Source: Qipengyuania flavescens (GTDB lineage Bacteria; Pseudomonadota; Alphaproteobacteria; Sphingomonadales; Sphingomonadaceae). Taken from it: 64,000 nucleotides of DNA. The notes below the pieces were generated by a model, which was not told the origin of the DNA, made no database searches, and saw nothing but the letters and a program-made list of their open reading frames with translations. The stretch covers positions 620,001 to 684,000 of the forward strand of contig NZ_JARULD010000001.1 in assembly GCF_029688735.1 (NCBI RefSeq), read 5' to 3'. This document shows, piece after piece, positions 51,979 to 60,965 of this stretch; position 1 is the first letter of the stretch; each line of letters starts with the position of its first letter. A program made the translations under genes and the position numbers.

Positions 51979-54096
51979 ATGATCGCACGTCTGGCGCTCG
52001 CTACCGCGCTCGTTTTTGCATCGTCTGCCGCGCTGGCGCAGGAAACCGATGCCGATGATCCCTACATCTGGCTGGAAGAAATCCAGGGCGAGAAGGCGCT
52101 GGAGCAGGTGCGCGAGTGGAATGCGGATACGGAAGCGGTCCTCACCGCGACGCCCGAATATCCGGTCGCGCGGGCATGGGCGAAGCAGATCCTCGACGAC
52201 GATCGCCAGATAGCCATGCCCGATGCGATCCAGGGCAACATGGTCACCAATCTGTGGCGCGATGCGGACAATCCGCGTGGGCTGTGGCGCATCGCCAGCC
52301 TCGAAAGCTACATGGCAGGCGCGCCCGAGTGGCGCACGCTGATCGATGTCGACCAGCTCGGCCGCGACGAAGGCGAAAGCTGGGTCTGGCACGGCGCAAA
52401 CTGCCTCGCGCCCGAATACGAGCGCTGCCTGATTTCGCTGAGCCCCGGCGGCACCGATGCCGATGTGGTGCGCGAATTCGATGTCACCACCGGCACGTTC
52501 GTCGACGGCGGCTTCACCCTGCCCGAGGCAAAATCGAACGTCGCATGGTTCGACAAGGACACGCTGTTCGTCGGCACCGACGAGGGTGAAGGCTCGCTGA
52601 CCGACTCCGGCTATCCGCGTCTCGTGAAATTGTGGGAGCGCGGGACCGACTTCACCTCCGCCCGCCAGATTGCCGAGGGCGAGCAGACGGACGTCAGCAT
52701 CTCCGGCTTTTCCGTGCTCGACGGCGATACGCGGTGGCGCTTCATCCAGCGCGGGCCGAGTTTCTGGACGGCGAACTATTCGCTCGTGCGCGAGGACGGC
52801 AGCACCGTTCCGCTGCCGCTACCCGAAGATGCCGAATTCGAAGCGGTGCTCGACGGCCATGTCATCGCCAAGCTCAATTCACCGCTCACGACCCGCAATC
52901 GGGAGGCCGAGGCCGGTTGGCTGGTGGCCTGGCCGCTGCAAGACGTGCTCGACGGCAAGCCGGCCGAGCCTTTCGTCGTGTTTTCGCCCAGCGAAACGCA
53001 GGCGGTCGAAGAGGTTGCGACCTCGGAGAATACCCTGTCGGTCAAGGTGCTCGACGATGTGTCGGGCAAGCTGATCGAGGTCCGCCCGGGCTATCCCGGC
53101 TGGTTCAACCGTGAAATGGACCTGCCCGACAACAGCACGATCCAGATCGCGAACACGACGGGCACGGGCGATACGGTGTTCGTGACGATCGAAAGCATGC
53201 TCACCCCGCCGACTTTATGGGCGGTGCCGGGGGACGGCGCGGCGAAGCGGATCGCTTCCGTGCCCGCACAATTTGATGCGAGCCGCTTTACCGTGGAACA
53301 GCGCTTCGCCACTTCGAAGGACGGGACGCGGGTCCCCTACTACCTCGCGCGGCCCAAAGGCGCGGAAGGCCCGCTGCCGACGTTGATCCACGCCTATGGC
53401 GGCTTTCGCGCAGCGCAGACGCCGAAGTATCTTACCGCCGAGCCCTATCGCAGCGGGCCGCTATCGCTCTTCTGGCTCGAAAGCGGCAATGCCTATGTGC
53501 TCGCCAATATTCGTGGCGGCGGGGAATACGGCCCGCGCTGGCACGAGGACGCGCTGCGCGACAAGCGGCAGAACAGCTTCGACGATTTCCATGCCGTCGC
53601 CGACGATCTCGTGGCGCAGCGCCTCGCCACGCCCGGCAAGATCGCCGCGTCTGGCCGCTCGAACGGCGGCGTGCTGGTAGGCGCGGTCGCCAACCAGCGG
53701 CCCGACCTCTATGGCGCGATTATCTCCGGCAGTCCGCTGATCGACATGCGGCGTTACAACAAGCTGCTCGCGGGCGCATCCTGGATGGCTGAATACGGCA
53801 ATCCCGATGTGCCGGAGGACTGGGCCTTCATGCGCGACTGGTCGCCATACCAGAACATGCAGCCCGATCCCGATTATCCGGCAGTGTTCTACTATCTCTC
53901 GACGCTCGACGACCGGGTCCACCCCGGCCATGCGCGCAAGGCCGCCGCCAAGCTCGAAGCCTTCGGCCAGCCGTTCTACTATCGCGAGGCGATCGAGGGC
54001 GGGCATTCGGTCGGCGCGGACCGCGAGGAAGATGCGAAGCGAGCAGCCATGCTGCTCGCCTTCCTCAATCGCGAAATCGGCGACGAAGCGGAGTAG
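51979..54096 (+). CDS. Secreted prolyl oligopeptidase-family (S9) serine peptidase
   Basis: 705 residues with a Sec signal peptide (MIARLALATALVFASSAALAQ). A beta-propeller (about 85-410) precedes the alpha/beta-hydrolase domain, where the triad is Ser in ASGRSNGGVLVGA (about 558), Asp in STLDDRVHPGHA (about 641) and His in EGGHSVGADR (about 676). Such enzymes cut short proline-containing peptides in the periplasm. It is convergent with the rhodopsin-blh operon with one base between stops. Confidence 0.94.
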   Translation: MIARLALATALVFASSAALAQETDADDPYIWLEEIQGEKALEQVREWNADTEAVLTATPEYPVARAWAKQILDDDRQIAMPDAIQGNMVTNLWRDADNPRGLWRIASLESYMAGAPEWRTLIDVDQLGRDEGESWVWHGANCLAPEYERCLISLSPGGTDADVVREFDVTTGTFVDGGFTLPEAKSNVAWFDKDTLFVGTDEGEGSLTDSGYPRLVKLWERGTDFTSARQIAEGEQTDVSISGFSVLDGDTRWRFIQRGPSFWTANYSLVREDGSTVPLPLPEDAEFEAVLDGHVIAKLNSPLTTRNREAEAGWLVAWPLQDVLDGKPAEPFVVFSPSETQAVEEVATSENTLSVKVLDDVSGKLIEVRPGYPGWFNREMDLPDNSTIQIANTTGTGDTVFVTIESMLTPPTLWAVPGDGAAKRIASVPAQFDASRFTVEQRFATSKDGTRVPYYLARPKGAEGPLPTLIHAYGGFRAAQTPKYLTAEPYRSGPLSLFWLESGNAYVLANIRGGGEYGPRWHEDALRDKRQNSFDDFHAVADDLVAQRLATPGKIAASGRSNGGVLVGAVANQRPDLYGAIISGSPLIDMRRYNKLLAGASWMAEYGNPDVPEDWAFMRDWSPYQNMQPDPDYPAVFYYLSTLDDRVHPGHARKAAAKLEAFGQPFYYREAIEGGHSVGADREEDAKRAAMLLAFLNREIGDEAE

Positions 54097-54097
54097 T

Positions 54098-54922
54098 CTA
54101 GCGCTCCAGCCGCTCGGTCAGCATATGCGGCGTCGCCATCCCGAAGGCGAGCGCTACGGCAAGTTCGAGCGCGAGCCAGCCGCACCATACCGCCAGCGCG
54201 ATTGCCGCTGCGGCCAGCGTGGCAAAGGCGGTGGGCAACGCGATTGCCTTGAGAACCTGTGACGCGCCGTATCGCGCGACTTGGCGCTGCTGCACCGGGA
54301 GGGCATGCATGCCGAGAAAGATCAAGCCCACGGCGAGGACCGGGTGGAACAAGAGGCAGGCCAACGCAGCAAGCCCCGCGGACGTTGCGCCTGCGTGGTG
54401 CAGTGCCATCGAGGTCGCAGCAGCAAGCAAAGCCGCACCTCCCACTACGGCGAGAAGCAGCATGAGCAGCGCCGGCGGCGTTTGGCCGAGTGCAGCAGTG
54501 AAGACGGTCCCGGTCGCCTCTAACCTGAGCAGCGCGCTACCCCCCACCGCAAGTCCGGCGATCGCCAGCCGTGGCAGCAGGTCCATCCCGCTATCGCTGC
54601 GGGCGAAATGCCATGCGGAAAAAGCGAGGAAGATCGACAGGCCGAGTACCGGCCAGGCGAGATAAAGCGAGGCGATCGCGAGACCGGTCACCACATAAGC
54701 GGCGACCAGCACCCCCGAAAAGGCGCGCAGTTCGCCGTCGTTCTCGTCACCAGCGCCATGGCCCAGACCGAGAACGAACAGGCCGATTCCCACGGCCAGC
54801 GCCACGGCCGATCCGGCCAGCTGGGCGAGGCCACCGACGGCGAAAAGCACGATAAAAACATAGGGGGCCCCGGCACCGAGCCGGGACCCCCTGTTCGATC
54901 CGGAGATCGGGCGTGACGCCAT
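54098..54922 (-). CDS. blh: Brp/Blh-type beta-carotene 15,15'-dioxygenase
   Basis: 274 residues, integral membrane protein with about eight helices. It cleaves beta-carotene to two retinals with an iron ligated by histidines. Candidate ligands are the His in GLGHGAGDE (about 55), SAWHFARSD (about 96), FLGMHALPV (about 205) and ATPHMLTE (near the C-terminus), matching the Brp/Blh pattern. The ATG shares a base with the rhodopsin stop (TGATG), so the retinal-forming enzyme is translated directly from the rhodopsin message. Beta-carotene would come from carotenoid genes elsewhere. Confidence 0.9.
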   Translation of the reverse strand: MASRPISGSNRGSRLGAGAPYVFIVLFAVGGLAQLAGSAVALAVGIGLFVLGLGHGAGDENDGELRAFSGVLVAAYVVTGLAIASLYLAWPVLGLSIFLAFSAWHFARSDSGMDLLPRLAIAGLAVGGSALLRLEATGTVFTAALGQTPPALLMLLLAVVGGAALLAAATSMALHHAGATSAGLAALACLLFHPVLAVGLIFLGMHALPVQQRQVARYGASQVLKAIALPTAFATLAAAAIALAVWCGWLALELAVALAFGMATPHMLTERLER

Positions 54923-55788
54923 CAGTCGCCGCGGATCGAGGCTGCCGTCGAACCGGCAGGCGTCGTCGAAAGCGCCTCGGCCGAGGGCAGATACCCCTCC
55001 AGCGCGCTGCGTCGCAGGACATAGCGCGACAGGATCACGCCGTAGATCAGCTTCGACGAGATGTCGGCGATGCTGAAGAGCAGCTGGCGTACCACAACTA
55101 CGTCGCCGGTGAAGCCGAGCTGCGGCAGCGCGTAAGCGATCGGGTAGAGGCCCCAGGTCGCAAGGAAGAACCACCAGATGTTCTTCGGCCAAGCTTTGAG
55201 TTCTGCCGGGCTGTTGGCGATGCCTGCGGTGATAACACCGCGCACCTCGATAATCAGCCAGACGAAGAAAACGGTCGAGATGACACCCCAGATGTTAAGC
55301 CGCGACCAGTCGCCTGTCTCGCCGAACTGGCCGTAGAGGCCGGTCCAGATCATCAGCAGGGCCGGGATCGCCATGCGAAACGCGCGCTTGTGCAGATCGG
55401 GCCGGGCCAATGCGAAGGCGATGGGCAGCTGGGTCAACAGCAGCGGGACCGTGATCGTCCAGTTGCCGTAGCGATAGGCATTGGTGAAGGTCTCGCCTTC
55501 CGTCACCGGCTGGTACATGCCGCCGACGAATTCGTAGGTTTCCTGCCAGGTGGTGAATTCGCGCAGCAGGCTGAGCCCCGCGCTGGCCATGACGACTGCC
55601 GAAATGATCGGCACCACGCGATAACGCGGCGCGAGCTGCATCGACGCCATCAGGAAGTAGAGAATGAAGGCGAAATGCGCGCCATAGCTGACCATCAGGA
55701 TCAGCGATCCCGAAGTGTACTGCCCGGCGGTGAGAGTAACCAGATTTTCGATATTGCCAACAACGTTGGCATCGACAGGAGCAATCAT
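54922..55788 (-). CDS. Microbial rhodopsin, NTQ type: predicted light-driven chloride pump
   Basis: The ATG at 55788 follows AAAGGA and gives 288 residues and seven helices. Helix C reads RYGNWTITVPLLLTQ: Arg106, then Asn109, Thr113, Gln120 at the positions of Asp85/Thr89/Asp96 of bacteriorhodopsin. This NTQ set marks inward chloride pumps such as those of Nonlabens and Fulvimarina; proton pumps have DTE/DTD and sodium pumps NDQ. Helix G has IADISSKLIYG with the retinal Schiff-base Lys246 and counterion Asp242. The N-terminal extension and general sequence resemble the NDQ/NTQ clade. The operon is rhodopsin-blh. The pump direction and ion are inference from motif. Confidence 0.93.
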   Translation of the reverse strand: MIAPVDANVVGNIENLVTLTAGQYTSGSLILMVSYGAHFAFILYFLMASMQLAPRYRVVPIISAVVMASAGLSLLREFTTWQETYEFVGGMYQPVTEGETFTNAYRYGNWTITVPLLLTQLPIAFALARPDLHKRAFRMAIPALLMIWTGLYGQFGETGDWSRLNIWGVISTVFFVWLIIEVRGVITAGIANSPAELKAWPKNIWWFFLATWGLYPIAYALPQLGFTGDVVVVRQLLFSIADISSKLIYGVILSRYVLRRSALEGYLPSAEALSTTPAGSTAASIRGD

Positions 55789-55816
55789 AAGCAGTCCTTT
55801 CTCGACTGCGTCCACC

Positions 55817-55871
55817 GTCCGTTCCACCCTCGGCGACGCTTATTAGCCGCCATTCGATGAAGCGAACGGAC
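55817..55871. promoter_or_regulatory. Interrupted inverted repeat between rhodopsin and DUF2254 genes
   Basis: GTCCGTTC (55817-55824) recurs as GAACGGAC (55864-55871); with a one-base bulge the match extends to 12 pairs including CCAC/GTGG. The arms are 39 bp apart in the shared upstream region of the divergent operons. It could be a paired operator for a light- or redox-responsive regulator. Support is only the symmetry. Confidence 0.3.
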
Positions 55872-55967
55872 GTGGCAACGAAATGGAAGGCCGCACGTTA
55901 GGTTCCCGATCCGCCGTCTATTCTCGGTGGTGTCTTGGGGTGTAGAAATTTGGTTCGACCAACTCGC

Positions 55968-57254
55968 ATGACCGGCTTGCCGGGGTGGATCGCCCACCGC
56001 CTGTTCGCGAATTACTGGTTGCTGGCGGTATGCGCCGTGGTCGGCGCCATTCCGGTGGCCCTCGGCATTCTGTGGCTCGACCGGGAAGGCGGCACGGCAT
56101 GGCTGTTGGCGCGCGACCTTGCGACGGTCGAGACCTCCGATACGGCCAAGGATTTCGTCGGCGTTGCGGCTGGCATCAACGCCGCTTTCATCACGCTCTA
56201 CTTCTCCATCACACTCATCGTGCTGAGCCTTGCGGCCGGCAATCTGGGCGTGCGCCTGATCGACCGCTGGGTAGAGCGTCCCCTCGTCCGAGTGAGCATT
56301 GCCGGGCTTTCATTCTGCCTCATCGTCTCGCTCGTCGCGATGCTGTCGATCGATGCGGAGGCACCGCTGGAGGATACGCCGTTGCTGCTGGTGGGCACGG
56401 TACTGTTCCTCCAGGCCGTGAATGTCGCAATGCTCGCGGTGTCGCTGCACGACCTTGCTCGCACGATGTTCGTCGACACTTCGATCGACAGGCTGGCGAA
56501 CGATTGCGAGGACCGCAGCCTGTCCCTCACGGGCGTCGAACCTGTCGACGACGATCTAGCACATAGCTGCCACGCACCGCGCGAAGGCTATGTGGAGGAC
56601 GTGGATATCCAGAGCTTTTGCAAGGCGTTCTCCGGCTCGCAGAAACGAGTCATCGTTCATGTCGCGCCGGGACAGCATGTCATGAAGGGCGAGCAGCTCA
56701 TCAGCTCGGAAGCCGAGCTCGACGGCCACGATATCAATCGCCTTATCCCGATCGGAGCCTATCGGTCGGACAACCAGGGCGTAGTCTTCCGCATCCGGCT
56801 GATCGTCGAGATCGCCGCACGCGCGCTGTCGCCGGCGATCAACGATTTTTACACGGCCTTAGCCTGCGCCGACAAGCTGGCCGCGGTCATCGAAAGCCAG
56901 ACCAGTACGTTTGTATCCGATGACCACGTGCCCAGTCTGGAGGGCGAGAAATGGCTGATCCTCATCGGTCATGATTTCCGCGGCCTGTTCGTCGATCCTC
57001 TCAACGCCTTCCGGCAGGCTGCATGCCAGTATCCGTCGGTCAGTATCCGGATGATCGACAATTACGCCAGAATTGCCGAGCGGAGTGAGGCGAACGGTGC
57101 AAGCGAAGGCCTGGTCGACATGCTTCGCCAGCTGGCGCTAGACCTCAGTGACCATGCCGTCGCCGTTGCGCAGTTCGACAAAGACCGCCACGACATTCGC
57201 GAGGCTTTCGCGAAAGGTTTTGCGAAGCAGACCGGCACAGAAGGGCACGAATGA
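55968..57254 (+). CDS. DUF2254 membrane protein, first of a tandem pair
   Basis: 428 residues from the ATG at 55968. Four N-terminal membrane helices (about 15-40, 65-95, 105-128, 138-160) precede a soluble region of about 250 residues with LSPAINDFYTALACADKL, the family's conserved ALSPxxNDPFTA-type motif. DUF2254 proteins are widespread predicted membrane proteins without an assigned role. This copy has the altered NDFYT where the second copy keeps NDPFT. It is divergent from the rhodopsin operon and overlaps the next gene by 4 bases. Confidence 0.88.
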   Translation: MTGLPGWIAHRLFANYWLLAVCAVVGAIPVALGILWLDREGGTAWLLARDLATVETSDTAKDFVGVAAGINAAFITLYFSITLIVLSLAAGNLGVRLIDRWVERPLVRVSIAGLSFCLIVSLVAMLSIDAEAPLEDTPLLLVGTVLFLQAVNVAMLAVSLHDLARTMFVDTSIDRLANDCEDRSLSLTGVEPVDDDLAHSCHAPREGYVEDVDIQSFCKAFSGSQKRVIVHVAPGQHVMKGEQLISSEAELDGHDINRLIPIGAYRSDNQGVVFRIRLIVEIAARALSPAINDFYTALACADKLAAVIESQTSTFVSDDHVPSLEGEKWLILIGHDFRGLFVDPLNAFRQAACQYPSVSIRMIDNYARIAERSEANGASEGLVDMLRQLALDLSDHAVAVAQFDKDRHDIREAFAKGFAKQTGTEGHE

Positions 57255-58567
57255 CTGCAGAGATCCGCTTTTTCTGGTCGCGACTGAACGCCAATTACTG
57301 GTTCTATCCGGCGCTGTTTTCCATTCTCGCCGCGATCCTCGCCTTCGCGATGGTCACGATCGACCGGCTGGGTTTTGCCGAATTCCTGAACGATATAAGC
57401 TGGATCATCCCGGCGCGTCCCGATGGCGCCTCCACCATGTTGAGCGTGATGGCGGGCAGCATGATCGGCGTCGCCTCGACCGTCTTTTCCATCACCATCG
57501 CCGCCGTCGCCTATGCCAGCGGCAATTACGGCCCGCGCCTGCTGACCAATTTCATGGAAGATCGCGGCAACCAGCTGAGCCTCGCGACCTTCATCGGCAG
57601 CTTCGTCTATGCGCTGATCGTGCTGCGCGCGGTGCGGGGCGAGGACGAAACAGCAGCCTCGATCGAAACGGCCGGGGCCACCGCCCTGCCCGGCTTCACA
57701 CCGCAACTGTCGCTGCTGGTCGCCTATGTCTTGATGGCATTGTGCGTCGCGGTGCTCGTTTTCTTTCTCAACCACATCCCGTCCAGCATTCGCATCAACA
57801 AGGTGCTGAAGGGAATCGGGGAGCGGCTGCTGGAAACCATCAAGGATACCTATCCGGTCGAAGACGAGTTTACCGATCCCGTCGAACCCAAGGGCGGCGA
57901 ACCGCTGGAGGCTTGGAAAACCGGCTATGTACAGATGATCGATTTCTCCGACCTCGCGGCCATCGGGAAAGACTCAGGCTGCACCTTCTCGTTGAAGGTC
58001 CGCACCGGCGACTTCGTGCATCCCAAGATGGTGTTGGTAGAAATCGACGGCTGCGACCCGGACAAGGTCGAGGACCGTGTCCGCGAAAGCTTCACGATCG
58101 GCGCTACGCGCACGCCGGAGCAGGATCCGCAGTTCCTGATCGACGAGCTCGTCGAGATCGGCTTGCGCGCGCTGTCGCCCGGTATCAACGATCCGTTCAC
58201 CGCCATCACCGCGCTCCACTGGCTCGGCGCGGCAACTGCCGAAATCGGGCGGCGGGACCTGCGCAAGCATATCTGCGGCGACGATGAGGATGGTTGCCCC
58301 GTCATCCCCCTGCCCGACGATTTCGCGCACTACGTAAAGCGCGGCTTCGGCGCGATCCGCAGTGGCGTGGCGACGTCCCCGCTGGCGGCGGAAGTCATGC
58401 TGGACACGCTTGCCCATGCTGCAGTGCCGATCGGCGACGAGCGCCGCCAGGCCTTGCTCAAACAGGAGGCTGAACGGCTTGCGGCACAGGCGCGGCTGGC
58501 GCTCGTGGGCCCGGACCTCGAACGGTTCGAGACTCACGTGACCGAGTTCAACAAGACCTTCTGGTAA
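57251..58567 (+). CDS. DUF2254 membrane protein, second of a tandem pair
   Basis: 438 residues, same plan as the upstream gene: four helices (about 18-40, 65-90, 110-130, 155-180) and a soluble C-terminal half with LRALSPGINDPFTAITAL at about 308. ASTVFSITIAAVAYASGNYGPRLL at helix 2 is the hallmark of the family. The ATGA overlap with the first copy implies a hetero-oligomeric complex. The function is not known; ion transport or channel activity is a guess. Confidence 0.9.
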   Translation: MTAEIRFFWSRLNANYWFYPALFSILAAILAFAMVTIDRLGFAEFLNDISWIIPARPDGASTMLSVMAGSMIGVASTVFSITIAAVAYASGNYGPRLLTNFMEDRGNQLSLATFIGSFVYALIVLRAVRGEDETAASIETAGATALPGFTPQLSLLVAYVLMALCVAVLVFFLNHIPSSIRINKVLKGIGERLLETIKDTYPVEDEFTDPVEPKGGEPLEAWKTGYVQMIDFSDLAAIGKDSGCTFSLKVRTGDFVHPKMVLVEIDGCDPDKVEDRVRESFTIGATRTPEQDPQFLIDELVEIGLRALSPGINDPFTAITALHWLGAATAEIGRRDLRKHICGDDEDGCPVIPLPDDFAHYVKRGFGAIRSGVATSPLAAEVMLDTLAHAAVPIGDERRQALLKQEAERLAAQARLALVGPDLERFETHVTEFNKTFW

Positions 58568-58571
58568 GCGG

Positions 58572-59480
58572 CTAGTGCACCTGCCCGACCTTCGCGGGCG
58601 TTTTCGCGAGCACCAGCGCGGCGCCGACGAGTGCCATGCCGAGTATATCCAGCGGCACGAGCAGTTCGCCAAACGCGAGCCAGCCGACCAGCCCTGCCAG
58701 CGCCGGCTGGGTCAGCAGGGCCATGCCGATGATGAGCGGCGGGAAATGGCGAAGCGAAAACACCAGCAGCCCCTGCCCGACGATCTGGCTGGAAAAGGCC
58801 AACAGCAGGACCGGCATCCAGCCCGCCGGTCCCGGCAGGATCGGTTCGCCTGCCAGCACAGCCATGCCCAGCAGTAGCGGGGATGCGGCAAGGCCGACCA
58901 GCACGAGCACCAGCCACGGGTTCAGCGTCGCACGCGCCCTCTGTGCGGGAAGCAGGTAGAAAGCGTAGAAAATACCGGCGGCGAGACAGAACAGATCGCC
59001 GACGAAAGTCGCGGTCGATATCTCGAGACTCCGCCCGAGCAGGATCGTGGCACCCGCCAGGGCAGCAAGCACCCCCGCCCCTTCGCGCCCCGAAGGCGCG
59101 CGGCGCGTTGCTACCAGCCCCCACACCATCAGGATCACGCTGCCCGAATTGCCGAACAGTGTCGCATTGGCGAGCCGCGTCTGCTCTATGCCGATATGCC
59201 AGCTGGCGAGATCGATGGCGAAGAATGCGCCCGCCACCAGGCACAGCGCGGCAATGCGCCATTCCAGCGGAGCCTTCCCGCGAGCGCGCCATGCGAGCAG
59301 GGCCATCAGCGGAAGCGCCAGCACGAGCCGCCAGAATGCAGCGGAAACCGGTCCGGTATCGGCCAGCCGCACCAGCCAGGGCCCCAGGGCCAGCGCGGCA
59401 TTGCCCGCGATCAGCGCGGCAAAGTGCCATGCGCCGGGCTGATAGCCATTCTTGTCCGCCGTGACGGTTGCGCGCTCCAT
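58572..59480 (-). CDS. EamA/DMT-family transporter
   Basis: 302 residues with ten predicted helices in two EamA repeats (about 17-145 and 160-292). The first repeat holds PVSAAFWRLVLALP and the second PLIIGMALLTQPALAGLVGWL, typical of drug/metabolite exporters of the DMT superfamily. Substrate unknown. It is convergent with the DUF2254 pair (4 bp between stops). Confidence 0.92.
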   Translation of the reverse strand: MERATVTADKNGYQPGAWHFAALIAGNAALALGPWLVRLADTGPVSAAFWRLVLALPLMALLAWRARGKAPLEWRIAALCLVAGAFFAIDLASWHIGIEQTRLANATLFGNSGSVILMVWGLVATRRAPSGREGAGVLAALAGATILLGRSLEISTATFVGDLFCLAAGIFYAFYLLPAQRARATLNPWLVLVLVGLAASPLLLGMAVLAGEPILPGPAGWMPVLLLAFSSQIVGQGLLVFSLRHFPPLIIGMALLTQPALAGLVGWLAFGELLVPLDILGMALVGAALVLAKTPAKVGQVH

Positions 59481-59534
59481 GCCCGCGACCTAGCTCAATG
59501 CCCATCACGCGCCAGCAAAAAAGGAATTGGCCGC

Positions 59535-60641
59535 ATGCACGAAACACTCTTCCAGCCGCTGACCATGGGTAGCCTGAAGGCGAAGAACCGCATCTTCATG
59601 GCCCCGCTCACCCGCGGGCGCTCCACCCAGCCCGGATCGGTCCCCAACGAAATGATGGCGACCTATTACCGCCAGCGCGGGGGCGCGGGGCTGATCATCT
59701 CCGAAGCGACCGGCATCAGCGTGGAAGGCCTCGGCTGGCCGGCCGCGCCCGGTATCTGGAGCGATGAGCAGGTCGAAGGCTGGAAACTGGTGACCGATGC
59801 GGTCCATGCCGAAGGCGGGCTGATCGTGCTGCAGATGTGGCACATGGGCCGCCTCGTCCACCCGCTGTTCCTGGGCGGCAATCCGCCGGTCTCCGCCAGC
59901 GCGACCACCGCGCCGGGCCATGCGCATACGTTCGAAGGCCGCAAGGATTACGAGCAGGCGCGCGAAGCTACGACCGACGACATCAAGCGCATCGTCGAGG
60001 ATTATCGCCACGCTGCGGAGAACGCGAAGAAGGCGGGCTTCGACGGCGTTCAGCTGCACGGCGCGAATGGCTATCTAGTCGACCAGTTCCTGCGCGACAG
60101 CACCAATCTGCGCGAAGACGAATACGGCGGCAGTGCAGAAAACCGCGCGCGTTTCCTGAAGGAAGTGCTGACCGCGCTGGTCGATGTGTGGGGCGCGGAT
60201 CGTGTGGGCGTGCGGCTGTCGCCCAATGGCGAGACGCAAGGCTGCGACGACAGCGATCCGGCGACGACCTTCGGCGAAGCGGCCAAGGTCTGCGAAGCGC
60301 TGGGCCTTGCCTTCGTCGAACTGCGCGAACCGGGACCGGAAGGGACCTTCGGGTCGACCGATGTGCCGAAGCAGAGCCCGCTCATCCGCCAGCTCTATAC
60401 CGGACCGCTGGTACTCAACAGCGACTATTCGCCCGAAGAGGCAGTGGCCGATATCGATGCCGGACGCGCCGACGCGGTCAGCTGGGGCCGCGATTTCATC
60501 TCCAACCCCGACCTGCCCGAACGCTTCAGCATCGGGGGCGAGATCGCACCGAACGTCGATGTGCCGCGCAGCTGGTACGGCCAGGGCCCGGAAGGCTATG
60601 TCGATTATCCGACACTGGCCGGGGCCGAAGCGGCAGAATAA
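59535..60641 (+). CDS. Old Yellow Enzyme-type alkene reductase
   Basis: 368 residues from the ATG at 59535, preceded by AAGGA. FMN-dependent ene-reductase of the NemA/OYE family: NRIFMAPLTRGRS and MMATYYRQRGGAGLIISEAT at the N-terminus, and the active-site signature HGANGYLVDQFLRDSTN (about 175-191) followed by EYGGSAENRARF. It reduces activated C=C bonds of enones or nitrate esters with NADPH. No specific substrate can be inferred. Confidence 0.95.
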   Translation: MHETLFQPLTMGSLKAKNRIFMAPLTRGRSTQPGSVPNEMMATYYRQRGGAGLIISEATGISVEGLGWPAAPGIWSDEQVEGWKLVTDAVHAEGGLIVLQMWHMGRLVHPLFLGGNPPVSASATTAPGHAHTFEGRKDYEQAREATTDDIKRIVEDYRHAAENAKKAGFDGVQLHGANGYLVDQFLRDSTNLREDEYGGSAENRARFLKEVLTALVDVWGADRVGVRLSPNGETQGCDDSDPATTFGEAAKVCEALGLAFVELREPGPEGTFGSTDVPKQSPLIRQLYTGPLVLNSDYSPEEAVADIDAGRADAVSWGRDFISNPDLPERFSIGGEIAPNVDVPRSWYGQGPEGYVDYPTLAGAEAAE

Positions 60642-60644
60642 CGC

Positions 60645-60965
60645 CTATTCTTCGGCGGGTTCCGCTTCGGACTCTTCAGGCGCGGCGGGAGCTTCGGCTT
60701 CCGCCGCGCTTTCGCTAGCGGCGTCGGATGTCGAATCCTGCGAGCCACCAGCGCTTGAACCATCGCCACTGTCCGGACCCGGGTTCTGCGGCGCGGATTG
60801 CGATTGCAGCTGGTCGAGCGGGATCATGTCGTCGCTGATCGTGCCGCCCAGCACCTCGCCGCGCGCACCGCGCTCATCGCCTTCAGCCGGAGCTTCGGCG
60901 GCATCGTCGCCACATGCGGCCAGCCCGAGCGCGCACGCCAGGACAAGCGGAAAACCTCGGGTCAT
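60645..60965 (-). CDS. Small acidic lipoprotein, unknown function
   Basis: 106 residues: signal peptide with lipobox LAAC (about residues 15-18), then Asp/Glu/Ala/Ser/Pro-rich low-complexity sequence ending in an acidic tail (EEPAEE type). No domain is recognised. The start overlaps the lipB stop by 4 bases, suggesting cotranscription. Periplasm-facing disordered lipoprotein is the best description. Confidence 0.75.
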   Translation of the reverse strand: MTRGFPLVLACALGLAACGDDAAEAPAEGDERGARGEVLGGTISDDMIPLDQLQSQSAPQNPGPDSGDGSSAGGSQDSTSDAASESAAEAEAPAAPEESEAEPAEE

